Positions 1 through 6,657 of a DNA stretch of 7,162 bases are shown one piece after another. The stretch is from an uncultured Gammaproteobacteria bacterium (GTDB lineage: Bacteria > Pseudomonadota > Gammaproteobacteria > CAJQNE01), in assembly GCA_905479545.1 (NCBI GenBank), contig CAJQNE010000207.1, positions 1-7,162 on the forward strand, written 5' to 3'. The first letter of the stretch is position 1. Each line of letters begins with the position of its first letter. The position numbers were made by a program, and so were the translations under genes. The notes below the pieces were generated by a model, which saw nothing but the letters and a program-made list of their open reading frames with translations, was not told the origin of the DNA and made no database searches.

Positions 1-277
1 TTCGGGTCCGCGGTAGGTGACGTTCGCTGTGTAGCATCGCATTAGTGATTCAATACTCTGTTTGCGTTTCCTGTTCTTTCTTTTGCAACGTTTCTTGCGG
101 GATCGTTTAACAAAGTTGGAAACACTATTCTGAAAATCCGAAACACTTTTGTTGAAAGAGTCAAAAGAAGTTTCGCTATTGGTAAGGCTTTAGCCGTTCG
201 ACTGAAGTCGAACCTACAGGTGAGCGCGCCAAGTAGTCCGCGAGCGGCCAGGGTGGCACCCGGAAATTTGCTACTCC
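1..277. other. Upstream non-coding stretch before the grpE promoter
   Basis: I see no convincing gene here. A 97-codon open frame on the minus strand (42-335) is rejected: it crosses the grpE heat-shock promoter, has low-complexity composition and resembles no family I know. A plus-strand frame open from base 1 stops at 43-45 and gives only 14 residues; it could be the end of an upstream gene but nothing supports that. Bases 60-180 are T- and A-rich. The only structured element is the REP-like repeat at 186-220. In related bacteria recN often lies near grpE, but neither its coding sequence nor a LexA-type operator is recognisable here. Confidence 0.5.
186..220. repeat. REP-like double-hairpin palindromic repeat
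   Basis: Two adjacent hairpins are visible. GGCT-TT-AGCC occupies 186-195. It is followed directly by GTTCGACT-GA-AGTCGAAC at 196-213, which has perfect 8-bp arms and a 2-base centre, and then CCTACAGG. Read on the other strand this is CCTGTAGG followed by the TTCGACT..AGTCGAA palindrome. That resembles dispersed REP-type extragenic repeats carrying CCTACA/TGTAGG next to a palindrome, which are common in gammaproteobacteria. The REP assignment is from memory of that pattern; only one copy is in the window. It lies about 65 bases upstream of the heat-shock promoter. Confidence 0.6.
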
Positions 278-306
278 CCCTTGAAAGCACACCCCGCGCC
301 CCTATT
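278..306 (+). promoter_or_regulatory. Sigma-32 (RpoH) heat-shock promoter of grpE
   Basis: The -35 element CCCTTGAAA is at 278-286 and the -10 element CCCCTATT at 299-306. There are 13 bases between CTTGAA and CCCCTA. This matches the known RpoH pattern (CTTGAA, 13-14 bases, CCCCAT-T) with one change in the -10. Transcription would start near 312-316 and give a leader of about 75 bases before the grpE ATG. The match, together with a second one before dnaK, makes heat-shock control very likely, though it is inferred from sequence only. Confidence 0.8.
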
Positions 307-328
307 GTTGTTCGCAGCAGGGCGGTAT

Positions 329-342
329 CTGCCAATTGGCAG
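329..342. promoter_or_regulatory. Perfect 14-bp palindrome in the grpE leader
   Basis: CTGCCAATTGGCAG reads identically on both strands. It lies about 15 bases downstream of the predicted start of transcription and 47 bases before the grpE ATG. It could be an operator site or part of leader RNA structure. It is not the CIRCE/HrcA operator, which has TTAGCACTC arms and a 9-base spacer. Function is unknown; the palindrome itself is certain. Confidence 0.4.
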
Positions 343-389
343 GCAACACCCGAACCTTATTGTTTACTTTAACGAATCAAAATCACGCT

Positions 390-950
390 ATGTCTGAAGA
401 AAAGCAACACAACGAAGAAAACCAGCCGGTTGAGGGCGAAGCCGTAGAGGGTGAGCTGCAAGCGGAGATTTCTATTGAAGAAGAGCTGGCTGCCGCACAC
501 GCCGAAATCGAAGCTTTAAAAGCTGAAGTTAAAGACGTGCAGCTACGCGACCAGGCGGAGATGCAAAATGTTCGTCGCCGCAGCGCGCTGGACGTAGAAA
601 GCGCCCGTAAATTTGGTGCTGAAAAGCTGGCGAAGGAATTGCTGCCAGTGAAAGACAGCCTTGATATGGGACTGGAAGCATCGGTTGCGCCTGAAGCAAG
701 TATCGAGTCGATTAAAGAAGGCATGGACCTGACCGCTAAACAGCTGGTATCTGCCATGGAAAAAATCGGTATTACCGAAATTAACCCGCTGGGTGAGGCG
801 TTTAATCCGGAAGAGCATGAGGCGATGCTAATGCAGCCTTCAACCGATGCCGAGCCAAATAGCGTGCTTACCGTATTCCGTAAAGGCTACAAACTTAATG
901 GCCGGGTAATGCGCCCCGCACAAGTTATTGTTGCCAGCGCACCCGCTTAA
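390..950 (+). CDS. grpE: GrpE, nucleotide exchange factor of DnaK
   Basis: This gene encodes the 186-residue cytoplasmic cochaperone that promotes ADP release from DnaK. The N-terminus (1-35) is acidic and probably disordered. Residues about 30-95 form the long helix that dimerises in the family, including LRDQAEMQNVRRR (52-64) and the conserved ELLPVKDSL (83-91). The C-terminal part carries the GrpE signature around FNPEEHEAM (138-146) and KGYKLNGRVMRPAQV (165-179). Length is close to the usual 190-200. I chose the ATG at 390 (MSEEKQ). An in-frame TTG at 336 lies inside a palindrome and would add 18 residues unlike any GrpE. No clear Shine-Dalgarno precedes the ATG, so initiation may be weak or structure-dependent. 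A heat-shock promoter lies upstream at 278-306. There is no terminator before dnaK, so the two genes are probably co-transcribed as well. Confidence 0.96.
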   Translation: MSEEKQHNEENQPVEGEAVEGELQAEISIEEELAAAHAEIEALKAEVKDVQLRDQAEMQNVRRRSALDVESARKFGAEKLAKELLPVKDSLDMGLEASVAPEASIESIKEGMDLTAKQLVSAMEKIGITEINPLGEAFNPEEHEAMLMQPSTDAEPNSVLTVFRKGYKLNGRVMRPAQVIVASAPA

Positions 951-1013
951 ACGGGCTATTCATCTAAACCGCATTTAAGTTGCCATATTGAGCGAATTTT
1001 ATTGCCGTAAGTG

Positions 1014-1042
1014 CTTGAAAGCCGCCGCAACGACCCCATTTA
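1014..1042 (+). promoter_or_regulatory. Sigma-32 (RpoH) heat-shock promoter of dnaK
   Basis: The -35 element CTTGAAA is at 1014-1020 and the -10 element CCCCATTTA at 1034-1042, with 14 bases between CTTGAA and CCCCAT. This is essentially the RpoH consensus and is closer to it than the grpE promoter. Start of transcription would be near 1049, giving a leader of about 40 bases before the dnaK ATG. It would let dnaK be induced independently of grpE. Confidence 0.88.
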
Positions 1043-1088
1043 ATAAATCATCATTCAACACTAAACCTTTTAGCAGGAGCAACACACC

Positions 1089-3011
1089 ATGAGCAAAATT
1101 ATTGGTATTGACCTAGGCACCACCAACAGCTGCGTTGCAGTTATGGAAGGCGGCCAGGCAAAAGTAATTGAAAACAGCGAAGGCGATCGCACCACCCCGT
1201 CGATTGTCGCGTTTACTAAAGACGACGAAGTGCTGGTTGGCCAGGCTGCTAAGCGCCAAGCCGTAACTAACCCACACAACACGCTTTACGCCGTTAAGCG
1301 TTTGATCGGCCGTAAGTTTAGCGATTCTGTCGTTAAGAAAGACGTTGATCTGGTCGCGTATAAAATTATTAAGCACGACAACGGTGATGCTTGGGTAGAA
1401 GCCAACGGCAAGAAAATGTCGCCGCAGGAAGTGTCTGCCCGCATTCTGCAGAAAATGAAGAAAACCGCTGAAGACTATCTTGGCGAAACCGTTACTGAAG
1501 CAGTAATTACGGTACCGGCTTACTTCAACGATTCGCAGCGTCAGGCGACCAAAGATGCCGGTAAGATTGCCGGTCTGGATGTGAAGCGCATCATCAACGA
1601 GCCAACCGCAGCTGCACTGGCCTACGGTATGGACAAGTCTAAGGGCGACCGCAAAATTGCGGTATATGACCTTGGTGGTGGTACGTTCGACGTTTCGATT
1701 ATCGAAATTGCTGAGATTGACGGCGAGCACCAGTTTGAAGTGCTTTCAACCAACGGTGATACGTTCCTCGGTGGTGAAGATTTTGACATGCGCGTCATTG
1801 AGTATCTCGCCGATCAGTTCGAGAAAGACAATGGTATGGATCTGAAGAAAGATCCACTGGCGATGCAGCGTTTGAAAGAAGCAGCTGAAAAAGCCAAGGT
1901 TGAGCTGTCTTCAGGTCAGCAAACCGAAGTCAATCTTCCTTACGTCACGGCAGATGCTTCTGGTCCTAAGCACCTCAACGTTAAGCTGAGCCGCGCTAAG
2001 CTTGAGTCGTTGGTAGAAGATCTCGTTAAACGCACTATCGACCCATGCAAAACCGCGTTGAAAGATGCTGGCATGACAGCGTCTGAGGTGGACGAAGTTA
2101 TTTTGGTTGGTGGCCAGAGCCGCATGCCGAAAGTACAACAAGCCGTTACCGATTTCTTTGGCAAAGCGCCGAAGAAAGATGTAAACCCCGATGAAGCGGT
2201 TGCCGTTGGCGCAGCGATTCAGGGTGGTGTATTGGGCGGCGACGTGAAAGACGTGCTGCTGCTCGATGTGACTCCGCTATCGCTCGGTATCGAGACGATG
2301 GGTGGTGTAATGACCAACCTGATCGACAAGAACACCACGATTCCTACCAAGGCATCACAAACGTTCTCAACGGCCGATGACAACCAGCCTGCCGTGACCA
2401 TTCACGTGCTGCAGGGTGAGCGTCAGCAAGCTGCGGGTAACAAGTCGTTAGGTAAGTTTGATTTAGCCGACATTCCACCAGCACCACGTGGTATGCCGCA
2501 AATTGAAGTGACCTTTGATATCGACGCTAACGGCATTTTGCATGTATCGGCACAGGACAAAGCGACCGGTAAAGAGCAGAAAATTAAGATTACCGCGTCT
2601 ACCGGTCTGTCGGATGATGAAATTCAGCAAATGGTTAACGATGCTGAAGCTCACGCTGAAGAAGACAAGAAGTTCCAGGAGCTGGTGACCACCCGTAACT
2701 CTGGCGAGCAGTTAGTACACAGTGCCGAAAGTATGTTGAAGGAAGCGGGTGACAAGGTTTCTGACAGTGAGCGCGAAGGTGTTGAAAAAGCCGTTGCTGA
2801 GCTGAAAGAAGTCCTGCCGGGCGACGACAAAGATGCTATCGAAGCTAAGACCGCTGCACTCAGTGAAGCGACCACTGGCATCGCGGCGAAAATGTATGAG
2901 CAAGCTCAGGCAGAAGGTGGTGCCGAAGGCGGCGAAAGCCCTGAACAGCCCTCTGCAGACGACGATGCAGTAGATGCAGAGTTTGAAGAAGTAAAAGACG
3001 ACAAGAAGTAA
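1089..3011 (+). CDS. dnaK: DnaK, Hsp70 chaperone
   Basis: This gene encodes the 640-residue ATP-dependent cytoplasmic chaperone, which binds exposed hydrophobic segments and cycles with DnaJ and GrpE; E. coli DnaK has 638 residues. The nucleotide-binding domain spans about 1-385. It has the phosphate-1 loop GIDLGTTNS (6-14) with Cys15 after it, the NEPTAAALAYG segment (170-180), DLGGGTFDVS (194-203) with Thr199 at the known autophosphorylation position, and ILVGGQSRMP (338-347). The hydrophobic interdomain linker DVLLLDV is at 388-394. The substrate-binding beta domain (about 395-505) includes TPLSLGIET. The helical lid follows, then a Gly/Glu-rich tail ending EEVKDDKK, a variant of the EEVKDKK end known in E. 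coli. The start is fixed by the Shine-Dalgarno AGGAG at 1075-1079, the best in the cluster. It has its own heat-shock promoter and is followed 8 bases later by a terminator hairpin. Confidence 0.99.
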   Translation: MSKIIGIDLGTTNSCVAVMEGGQAKVIENSEGDRTTPSIVAFTKDDEVLVGQAAKRQAVTNPHNTLYAVKRLIGRKFSDSVVKKDVDLVAYKIIKHDNGDAWVEANGKKMSPQEVSARILQKMKKTAEDYLGETVTEAVITVPAYFNDSQRQATKDAGKIAGLDVKRIINEPTAAALAYGMDKSKGDRKIAVYDLGGGTFDVSIIEIAEIDGEHQFEVLSTNGDTFLGGEDFDMRVIEYLADQFEKDNGMDLKKDPLAMQRLKEAAEKAKVELSSGQQTEVNLPYVTADASGPKHLNVKLSRAKLESLVEDLVKRTIDPCKTALKDAGMTASEVDEVILVGGQSRMPKVQQAVTDFFGKAPKKDVNPDEAVAVGAAIQGGVLGGDVKDVLLLDVTPLSLGIETMGGVMTNLIDKNTTIPTKASQTFSTADDNQPAVTIHVLQGERQQAAGNKSLGKFDLADIPPAPRGMPQIEVTFDIDANGILHVSAQDKATGKEQKIKITASTGLSDDEIQQMVNDAEAHAEEDKKFQELVTTRNSGEQLVHSAESMLKEAGDKVSDSEREGVEKAVAELKEVLPGDDKDAIEAKTAALSEATTGIAAKMYEQAQAEGGAEGGESPEQPSADDDAVDAEFEEVKDDKK

Positions 3012-3019
3012 GTCGTTAG

Positions 3020-3054
3020 AAACGGCGGTGCCTTTCAGGTATCGCCGTTTTTTT
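3020..3054 (+). terminator. Intrinsic terminator after dnaK
   Basis: AAACGGCG (3020-3027) pairs with CGCCGTTT (3043-3050). The stem continues inward through G-U/U-A/G-U pairs and CCT/AGG to a TTC loop. A run of seven T (3048-3054) follows. This is a textbook Rho-independent terminator, 8 bases after the dnaK stop. It should greatly reduce transcription into dnaJ. Confidence 0.88.
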
Positions 3055-3146
3055 AACCACAGATTTCACAGATTCCACAGATTGGTAAAGTCGGGCTGAT
3101 GCTTGGTACAAACCGCTAATCTGAGTCATCTGTGAAATCTGTGGTT
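3055..3146. repeat. 92-bp MITE-like inverted repeat between dnaK and dnaJ
   Basis: The outer arms are perfect inverted repeats of 19 bp: AACCACAGATTTCACAGAT at 3055-3073 and its reverse complement at 3128-3146. The arms extend imperfectly to about 29 bp (3055-3083 and 3118-3146, 26 of 29 matching). Each arm is built from three 9-bp units of the form [C/T]CACAGATT (left: 3057-3065, 3066-3074, 3075-3083). The central 34 bases show nothing recognisable, no protein is encoded, and no target duplication is evident. ACCACAGATTTCACAGATT-type sequences are, to my recollection, dispersed in many bacterial genomes. The element starts directly after the terminator T-run and could form a very long hairpin in RNA. 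Whether it is mobile or only a repeated structure cannot be judged from one copy. Confidence 0.75.
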
Positions 3147-3186
3147 TATCTCGTTTTAAGCCCTAAAGAATTTGAAGTCCCAAAAC

Positions 3187-4320
3187 ATGTCTAAACGCGA
3201 TTATTACGAAGTTCTTGGTGTTGCCAAGAACGCCTCTGATGCCGAGCTAAAAAAGGCCTATCGCCGTCTGGCGATGAAATATCATCCGGACCGTAACACC
3301 GATGATAAGGAAGCCGAGCAAAAATTTAAAGAAGCCAAAGAAGCGCATGAAATTCTTAAGGACCCACAAAAGCGTCAGGCTTATGACCAGTTTGGTCATG
3401 CGGGCGTAGACGGCTCACAAGGCCGTGGCGGTGGCGGTGGCCCGGGTGCCGGCGGCTTTGGCGATATATTCGGCGACGTGTTCGGCGATATATTCGGTGG
3501 CGGCGGTGGTGGTAGAGGCGGCGAACGTGTTTATCGCGGTGCTGACTTACGTTACGACTGCGATATGACACTGGAAGAAGCAGTATTCGGCGTTAATAAA
3601 ACTATCAAACTACCGACCAGCGAAGAATGCGATTCTTGTGACGGCAGTGGCGCGAAAAAAGGCACCAGTGCCAGCGCTTGCGATACCTGTAACGGTGTCG
3701 GCCAGGTGCGGATGCAGCAGGGCTTCTTCTCAGTACAACAAACCTGCCCGACTTGTCGTGGTCGGGGCTCCGTTATAAAAGACCCTTGCAACCAATGTCA
3801 TGGTGCTGGCCGTACCCGTAGCAATAAAACATTGGACGTTAAAATTCCCGCCGGTGTGGATACCGGTGACCGCATCCGCGTTAGCGGCCAGGGCGAACCC
3901 GGTGAAAATAATGGCCCGGCGGGCGACCTGTATGTGCAGGTCAATGTGAAACGTCACCCGATTTTTGAGCGTGACGAGAATAATCTGCTTTGCGATGTGC
4001 CGGTTAGCTACGCCACCGCCGTACTGGGTGGCGAAATTGAAGTGCCGACCTTGAGTGGCAGCGCAAAAATTAAGATTCCCGCTGAAACCCAAACCGGCAA
4101 ACGCTTCCGCCTTCGGGGCAAGGGTGTGAAATCAGTGCGAACCGGCCTAACCGGTGATTTGTACTGCAGCATTGAAATAGAAACGCCGGTGAACCTCACC
4201 AAGCAACAGCGTGAAATGCTGCAGGAGTTTGACGAGACGTTACATGGTAGTCGGCATAATCCGAAAAGCGATGGCTGGATGACGGGTGTGAAGAAGTTCT
4301 TTGATGGGTTAACGTCTTAG
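3187..4320 (+). CDS. dnaJ: DnaJ, Hsp40 cochaperone
   Basis: This gene encodes the 377-residue type I J-protein that hands substrates to DnaK and stimulates its ATPase; E. coli DnaJ has 376. The J domain (about 4-70) has the catalytic HPD at 33-35. The Gly/Phe-rich region (about 76-112) contains the GDIFGDVFGDIF segment, encoded by three 12-bp repeats (3460-3495) of which the first and third are identical; E. coli has the same segment. The zinc-binding domain has four CxxCxGxG motifs with cysteines at 148/151, 165/168, 187/190 and 201/204, all intact. C-terminal substrate-binding domains follow, with PAGVDTGDRIR (221-231) and QTGKRFRLRGKGV (302-314). I chose the ATG at 3187 (MSKRDYYEVLG); a TTG five codons upstream (3172) adds residues absent from the family. 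Only a weak GAAG (3174-3177) precedes it. No promoter is evident between the dnaK terminator and this gene. Confidence 0.98.
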   Translation: MSKRDYYEVLGVAKNASDAELKKAYRRLAMKYHPDRNTDDKEAEQKFKEAKEAHEILKDPQKRQAYDQFGHAGVDGSQGRGGGGGPGAGGFGDIFGDVFGDIFGGGGGGRGGERVYRGADLRYDCDMTLEEAVFGVNKTIKLPTSEECDSCDGSGAKKGTSASACDTCNGVGQVRMQQGFFSVQQTCPTCRGRGSVIKDPCNQCHGAGRTRSNKTLDVKIPAGVDTGDRIRVSGQGEPGENNGPAGDLYVQVNVKRHPIFERDENNLLCDVPVSYATAVLGGEIEVPTLSGSAKIKIPAETQTGKRFRLRGKGVKSVRTGLTGDLYCSIEIETPVNLTKQQREMLQEFDETLHGSRHNPKSDGWMTGVKKFFDGLTS

Positions 4321-4649
4321 GCTTCTATCGAGCTGAGGCAGTAACAGCCAGACGAGGCTCGACAATTAGTTGCCGATAAATAGCCTTGACTGAAGGCATT
4401 TGAGAAAGCCAGTTGTGTTTACAGCTGGCTTTTTTGTGTTCGTGACCCTCGCTGTATCGAGCTTGGCAGAAGCATATATTGGCAACAGCAGGTATTTGGT
4501 ATTCAAAAGCAATTTGCCCGTAAATCGCTAATTGTGTGACTGTTCGGCGATGTATCCTATTGTCAGTAAATATCGGCAGCGCTTACGGTGGCTATTTCGG
4601 CTTCGCGCTTCGGGTACGTAAATCACATTCGGTTATTGGCCTGGCACTT
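4321..4649. other. Non-coding gap between dnaJ and the cyclase gene
   Basis: Apart from the terminator at 4405-4435, I see no gene or RNA here. The open frame of the cyclase extends back to a GTG at 4536, but the added 38 residues show no domain and no ribosome binding site. A possible -10-like TATCCT sits at 4553-4558 without a convincing -35, so no promoter is called. TATCGAGCT occurs twice (4326-4334 and 4455-4463), each soon followed by GGCAG; this is a short direct repeat of unknown meaning. dapB and carA, which follow dnaJ in Pseudomonas, are absent. Confidence 0.55.
4405..4435 (+). terminator. Intrinsic terminator after dnaJ
   Basis: AAAGCCAG (4405-4412) pairs with CTGGCTTT (4425-4432). 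The stem continues through one U-G pair and TGT/ACA to a GTTT loop, giving 12 pairs, and six T (4430-4435) close it. It lies 85 bases after the dnaJ stop and marks the end of the chaperone cluster. Confidence 0.87.
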
Positions 4650-6509
4650 ATGAACACTGAATTTGAATCAGCAGAGCAATTTCTTCGTCTGGCTAAACAA
4701 CACAGCTCAAACGGCGATTTTGTTTCCTCTTATGACGTGGTAGCTGAGGGGCTATTGCAATTTCCCGAAGACATCAGGCTCAAATACCAAGCGGTGTTGA
4801 GCTTGGTTCGCAGTGGTGCTCTGGATAGCGCGGCAGCGCAATATGATCATTGGCAGTTACACGTCATTGATGATGAGGATTGCCTGGCGTTAGCTGGCCG
4901 GTTAGCTAAAGACCGGGCGCTTGCCGCTCACGGTACAAGACGCAGGCAGTTATTCGCAGAATCGGCAAAGCAATACGCTTCTGTGTATGCGAGGACAGGC
5001 GGCTATTTCCCCGGCGTCAATGCAGCCACGATGAGTATGTTGGCGGGTGATGAAACTAATGCTTTGCGATTGGCTGCTGAGGTGCTTGTTGTGCTCGATA
5101 GTTCATCCAGTGAGCCTGATTATTACCGCTTGGCTACGCGGGCAGAGCTTTGCCTTATTAACCGCGATTTATCGGGATGTGAGCAGGCGCTGTCGTTAGC
5201 AATGAAATACGCAGAGGGGAACTGGGATCAGATATCCTCAACGCGAAAACAACTGTTACTGCTTAGCGATTATCTGCAGCTGGATAGCCGTTTGCTGGTG
5301 TCTATACAGCCGCCTTCGGTCGCTCACTTCTGTGGCCATATGATTAAACTTGGGTCAGGCGCGTTATTTCCTCACGGAGAAGTGGAGCGGGTTAAGGTCG
5401 AAATTAACCAGCTGATCGACCACCATCATATCCATTTTGGCTTCGGCTCCGCGGCGTCGGGCGCAGACCTCCTTATTGCTGAAGCGCTGCTGGATCGTGG
5501 TCATGAGGTGACCATCGTGCTGCCGTTTGAACAGCAGGAGTTCTGTGACGTGTCGGTGCGGCCGGCCGGAGATCAGTGGGTGTCGTTATTCTCAAGGGTG
5601 TGCCAAGAGGCGGATAGGCTAGGAAAGTTGCTGCAGATTACCGACGGCGGCTACCAAGGTGATAATGAGTTGTTCGTCTACGCCAGTGAGTACGCCATGG
5701 GGCTGGCGCGACTCAGGGCTGAACAGCTGGGTACCAATATCTTTCAAATGGCGGTGTTTAGCGGTGAAGGTGATCCTGACGCGGCAGGTACTGCGGGTGA
5801 TATTCAACGCTGGCAAAAATGTGGTTTAACCAGTTTGAAGATCTCCAGTCGGAATCCGGAATCCGTTCCTATAGTGAAAGCTGCACAAAGTAATCCCGCG
5901 CCCACGAAAAACCGGCAAGCCACGTTTGCTGCCGGTGAACGCCGGCTGCGGGCGTTGCTCTTCGCGGATGTAAAAGGTTTTACGAGTTTTACTGAAGCTC
6001 AACTGCCTGATTTCTACAGACTAATATTCAACCCTATTGGCCACATACTCGACGAAATGGGTGATCAGGTTCAGTATCGAAATACTTGGGGAGACGCCCT
6101 GTATGCCGTGTTTACCAGCGTCGACGCTGCCGCTGAAACCGCAGCTAAAATGCAAAGCTTGCTGGGCAAGCTGAAAGGCAGGGGAACTGCGGTACCGAAT
6201 GATGTCGCATTACGAATCGGATTGCATTATGGGCCCGTTTATCAGGGCTACGATGCGGCTCGAAGCGCCAATACGTTCTACGGCACGGAAGTTTCCAAAA
6301 CTGCTCGCATTGAGCCGGTTACGCCGCCGGGTGAAACCTATGCAACCGAAGCCTTTTCAGCTGCTCTGGCTCTGCAGGCCCCCGACAAGTATCAGTCTGA
6401 CTATGTGGGCCAGGTGCCCGCTGCTAAGGACTATGGCGTGCTGCGGATGTACCACATTAAAACCTTAGAAGTGATGGCTGAAGTGACTAGTTTCAGTAGT
6501 GACGATTGA
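4650..6509 (+). CDS. Three-part signalling protein: TPR-like sensor, SLOG-like domain, class III nucleotidyl cyclase
   Basis: This 619-residue protein is probably cytoplasmic, with no signal peptide or membrane segment. Residues about 1-215 are helical and TPR-like. The segments LAGRLAKDRAL (81-91) and RTGGYFPGVNAATMSMLAGD (115-134) recall the DUF4071/TPR-S sensor family. Residues about 225-395 look like a Rossmann nucleotide-binding domain of the SLOG type: FCGHM (227-231), GFGSAASGADLL (264-275) with its Gly-rich loop, then RGHEVTIVLPF (283-293). After a linker, residues about 431-575 form a class III cyclase domain, with metal-binding Asp440 (FADVKGFT) and Asp482 (WGDALYAVF) and the transition-state Arg553 (TARIEP). 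The usual substrate Lys, Asp and catalytic Asn positions appear as Asn478, Thr542 and Ser549, so the product nucleotide is uncertain. I chose the ATG at 4650; a GTG at 4536 would add 38 residues. Neither start has a good Shine-Dalgarno. It stands alone between a terminator and a secreted-protein gene. Family names are recalled, not searched. Confidence 0.85.
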   Translation: MNTEFESAEQFLRLAKQHSSNGDFVSSYDVVAEGLLQFPEDIRLKYQAVLSLVRSGALDSAAAQYDHWQLHVIDDEDCLALAGRLAKDRALAAHGTRRRQLFAESAKQYASVYARTGGYFPGVNAATMSMLAGDETNALRLAAEVLVVLDSSSSEPDYYRLATRAELCLINRDLSGCEQALSLAMKYAEGNWDQISSTRKQLLLLSDYLQLDSRLLVSIQPPSVAHFCGHMIKLGSGALFPHGEVERVKVEINQLIDHHHIHFGFGSAASGADLLIAEALLDRGHEVTIVLPFEQQEFCDVSVRPAGDQWVSLFSRVCQEADRLGKLLQITDGGYQGDNELFVYASEYAMGLARLRAEQLGTNIFQMAVFSGEGDPDAAGTAGDIQRWQKCGLTSLKISSRNPESVPIVKAAQSNPAPTKNRQATFAAGERRLRALLFADVKGFTSFTEAQLPDFYRLIFNPIGHILDEMGDQVQYRNTWGDALYAVFTSVDAAAETAAKMQSLLGKLKGRGTAVPNDVALRIGLHYGPVYQGYDAARSANTFYGTEVSKTARIEPVTPPGETYATEAFSAALALQAPDKYQSDYVGQVPAAKDYGVLRMYHIKTLEVMAEVTSFSSDD

Positions 6510-6657
6510 GTCGAAAATTCCCGAAAATAATTTATACCCCATATGGGTGATGCGTAAACCATCTCACTACACCAATATCCTAAGCCCCTGAACACGGTGT
6601 TGGCTTCCGCGACAGCTGGCGTTGTCAGGATACTTATTTTTTGCAGAGGGTGTTTAG

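Noticed and set aside
42..335. 97-codon open frame on the minus strand upstream of grpE
   Set aside because: It overlaps the grpE heat-shock promoter, has no recognisable motif, and its composition is unlike the real genes here.
336..389. TTG start extending GrpE by 18 residues
   Set aside because: The codon lies within a palindrome, lacks a ribosome binding site, and the extra residues do not resemble GrpE; ATG 390 gives a normal N-terminus.
3055..3146. CRISPR array suggested by repeated CACAGATT units
   Set aside because: The units are 9 bp, contiguous and inverted between the two arms, with no spacers.
3460..3495. Three 12-bp tandem repeats inside dnaJ
   Set aside because: They encode the GDIF/GDVF/GDIF segment also present in E. 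coli DnaJ, so this is normal for the family's Gly/Phe region.
4536..4649. GTG start extending the cyclase protein by 38 residues
   Set aside because: There is no ribosome binding site or domain in the extension; ATG 4650 starts directly before the helical region. It is not fully excluded, because ATG 4650 also lacks a good site.
4650..6509. A complete Pycsar-type anti-phage system
   Set aside because: Only a cyclase-bearing protein is present. No cyclic-nucleotide-responsive effector is seen next to it; the following gene is a secreted protein with its own ribosome binding site.
6611..6642. Possible terminator after the cyclase gene (GACAGC-TGGC-GTTGTC hairpin and a T run)
   Set aside because: The six-T run begins about 10 bases after the hairpin and the stem is short, so it does not fit an intrinsic terminator.
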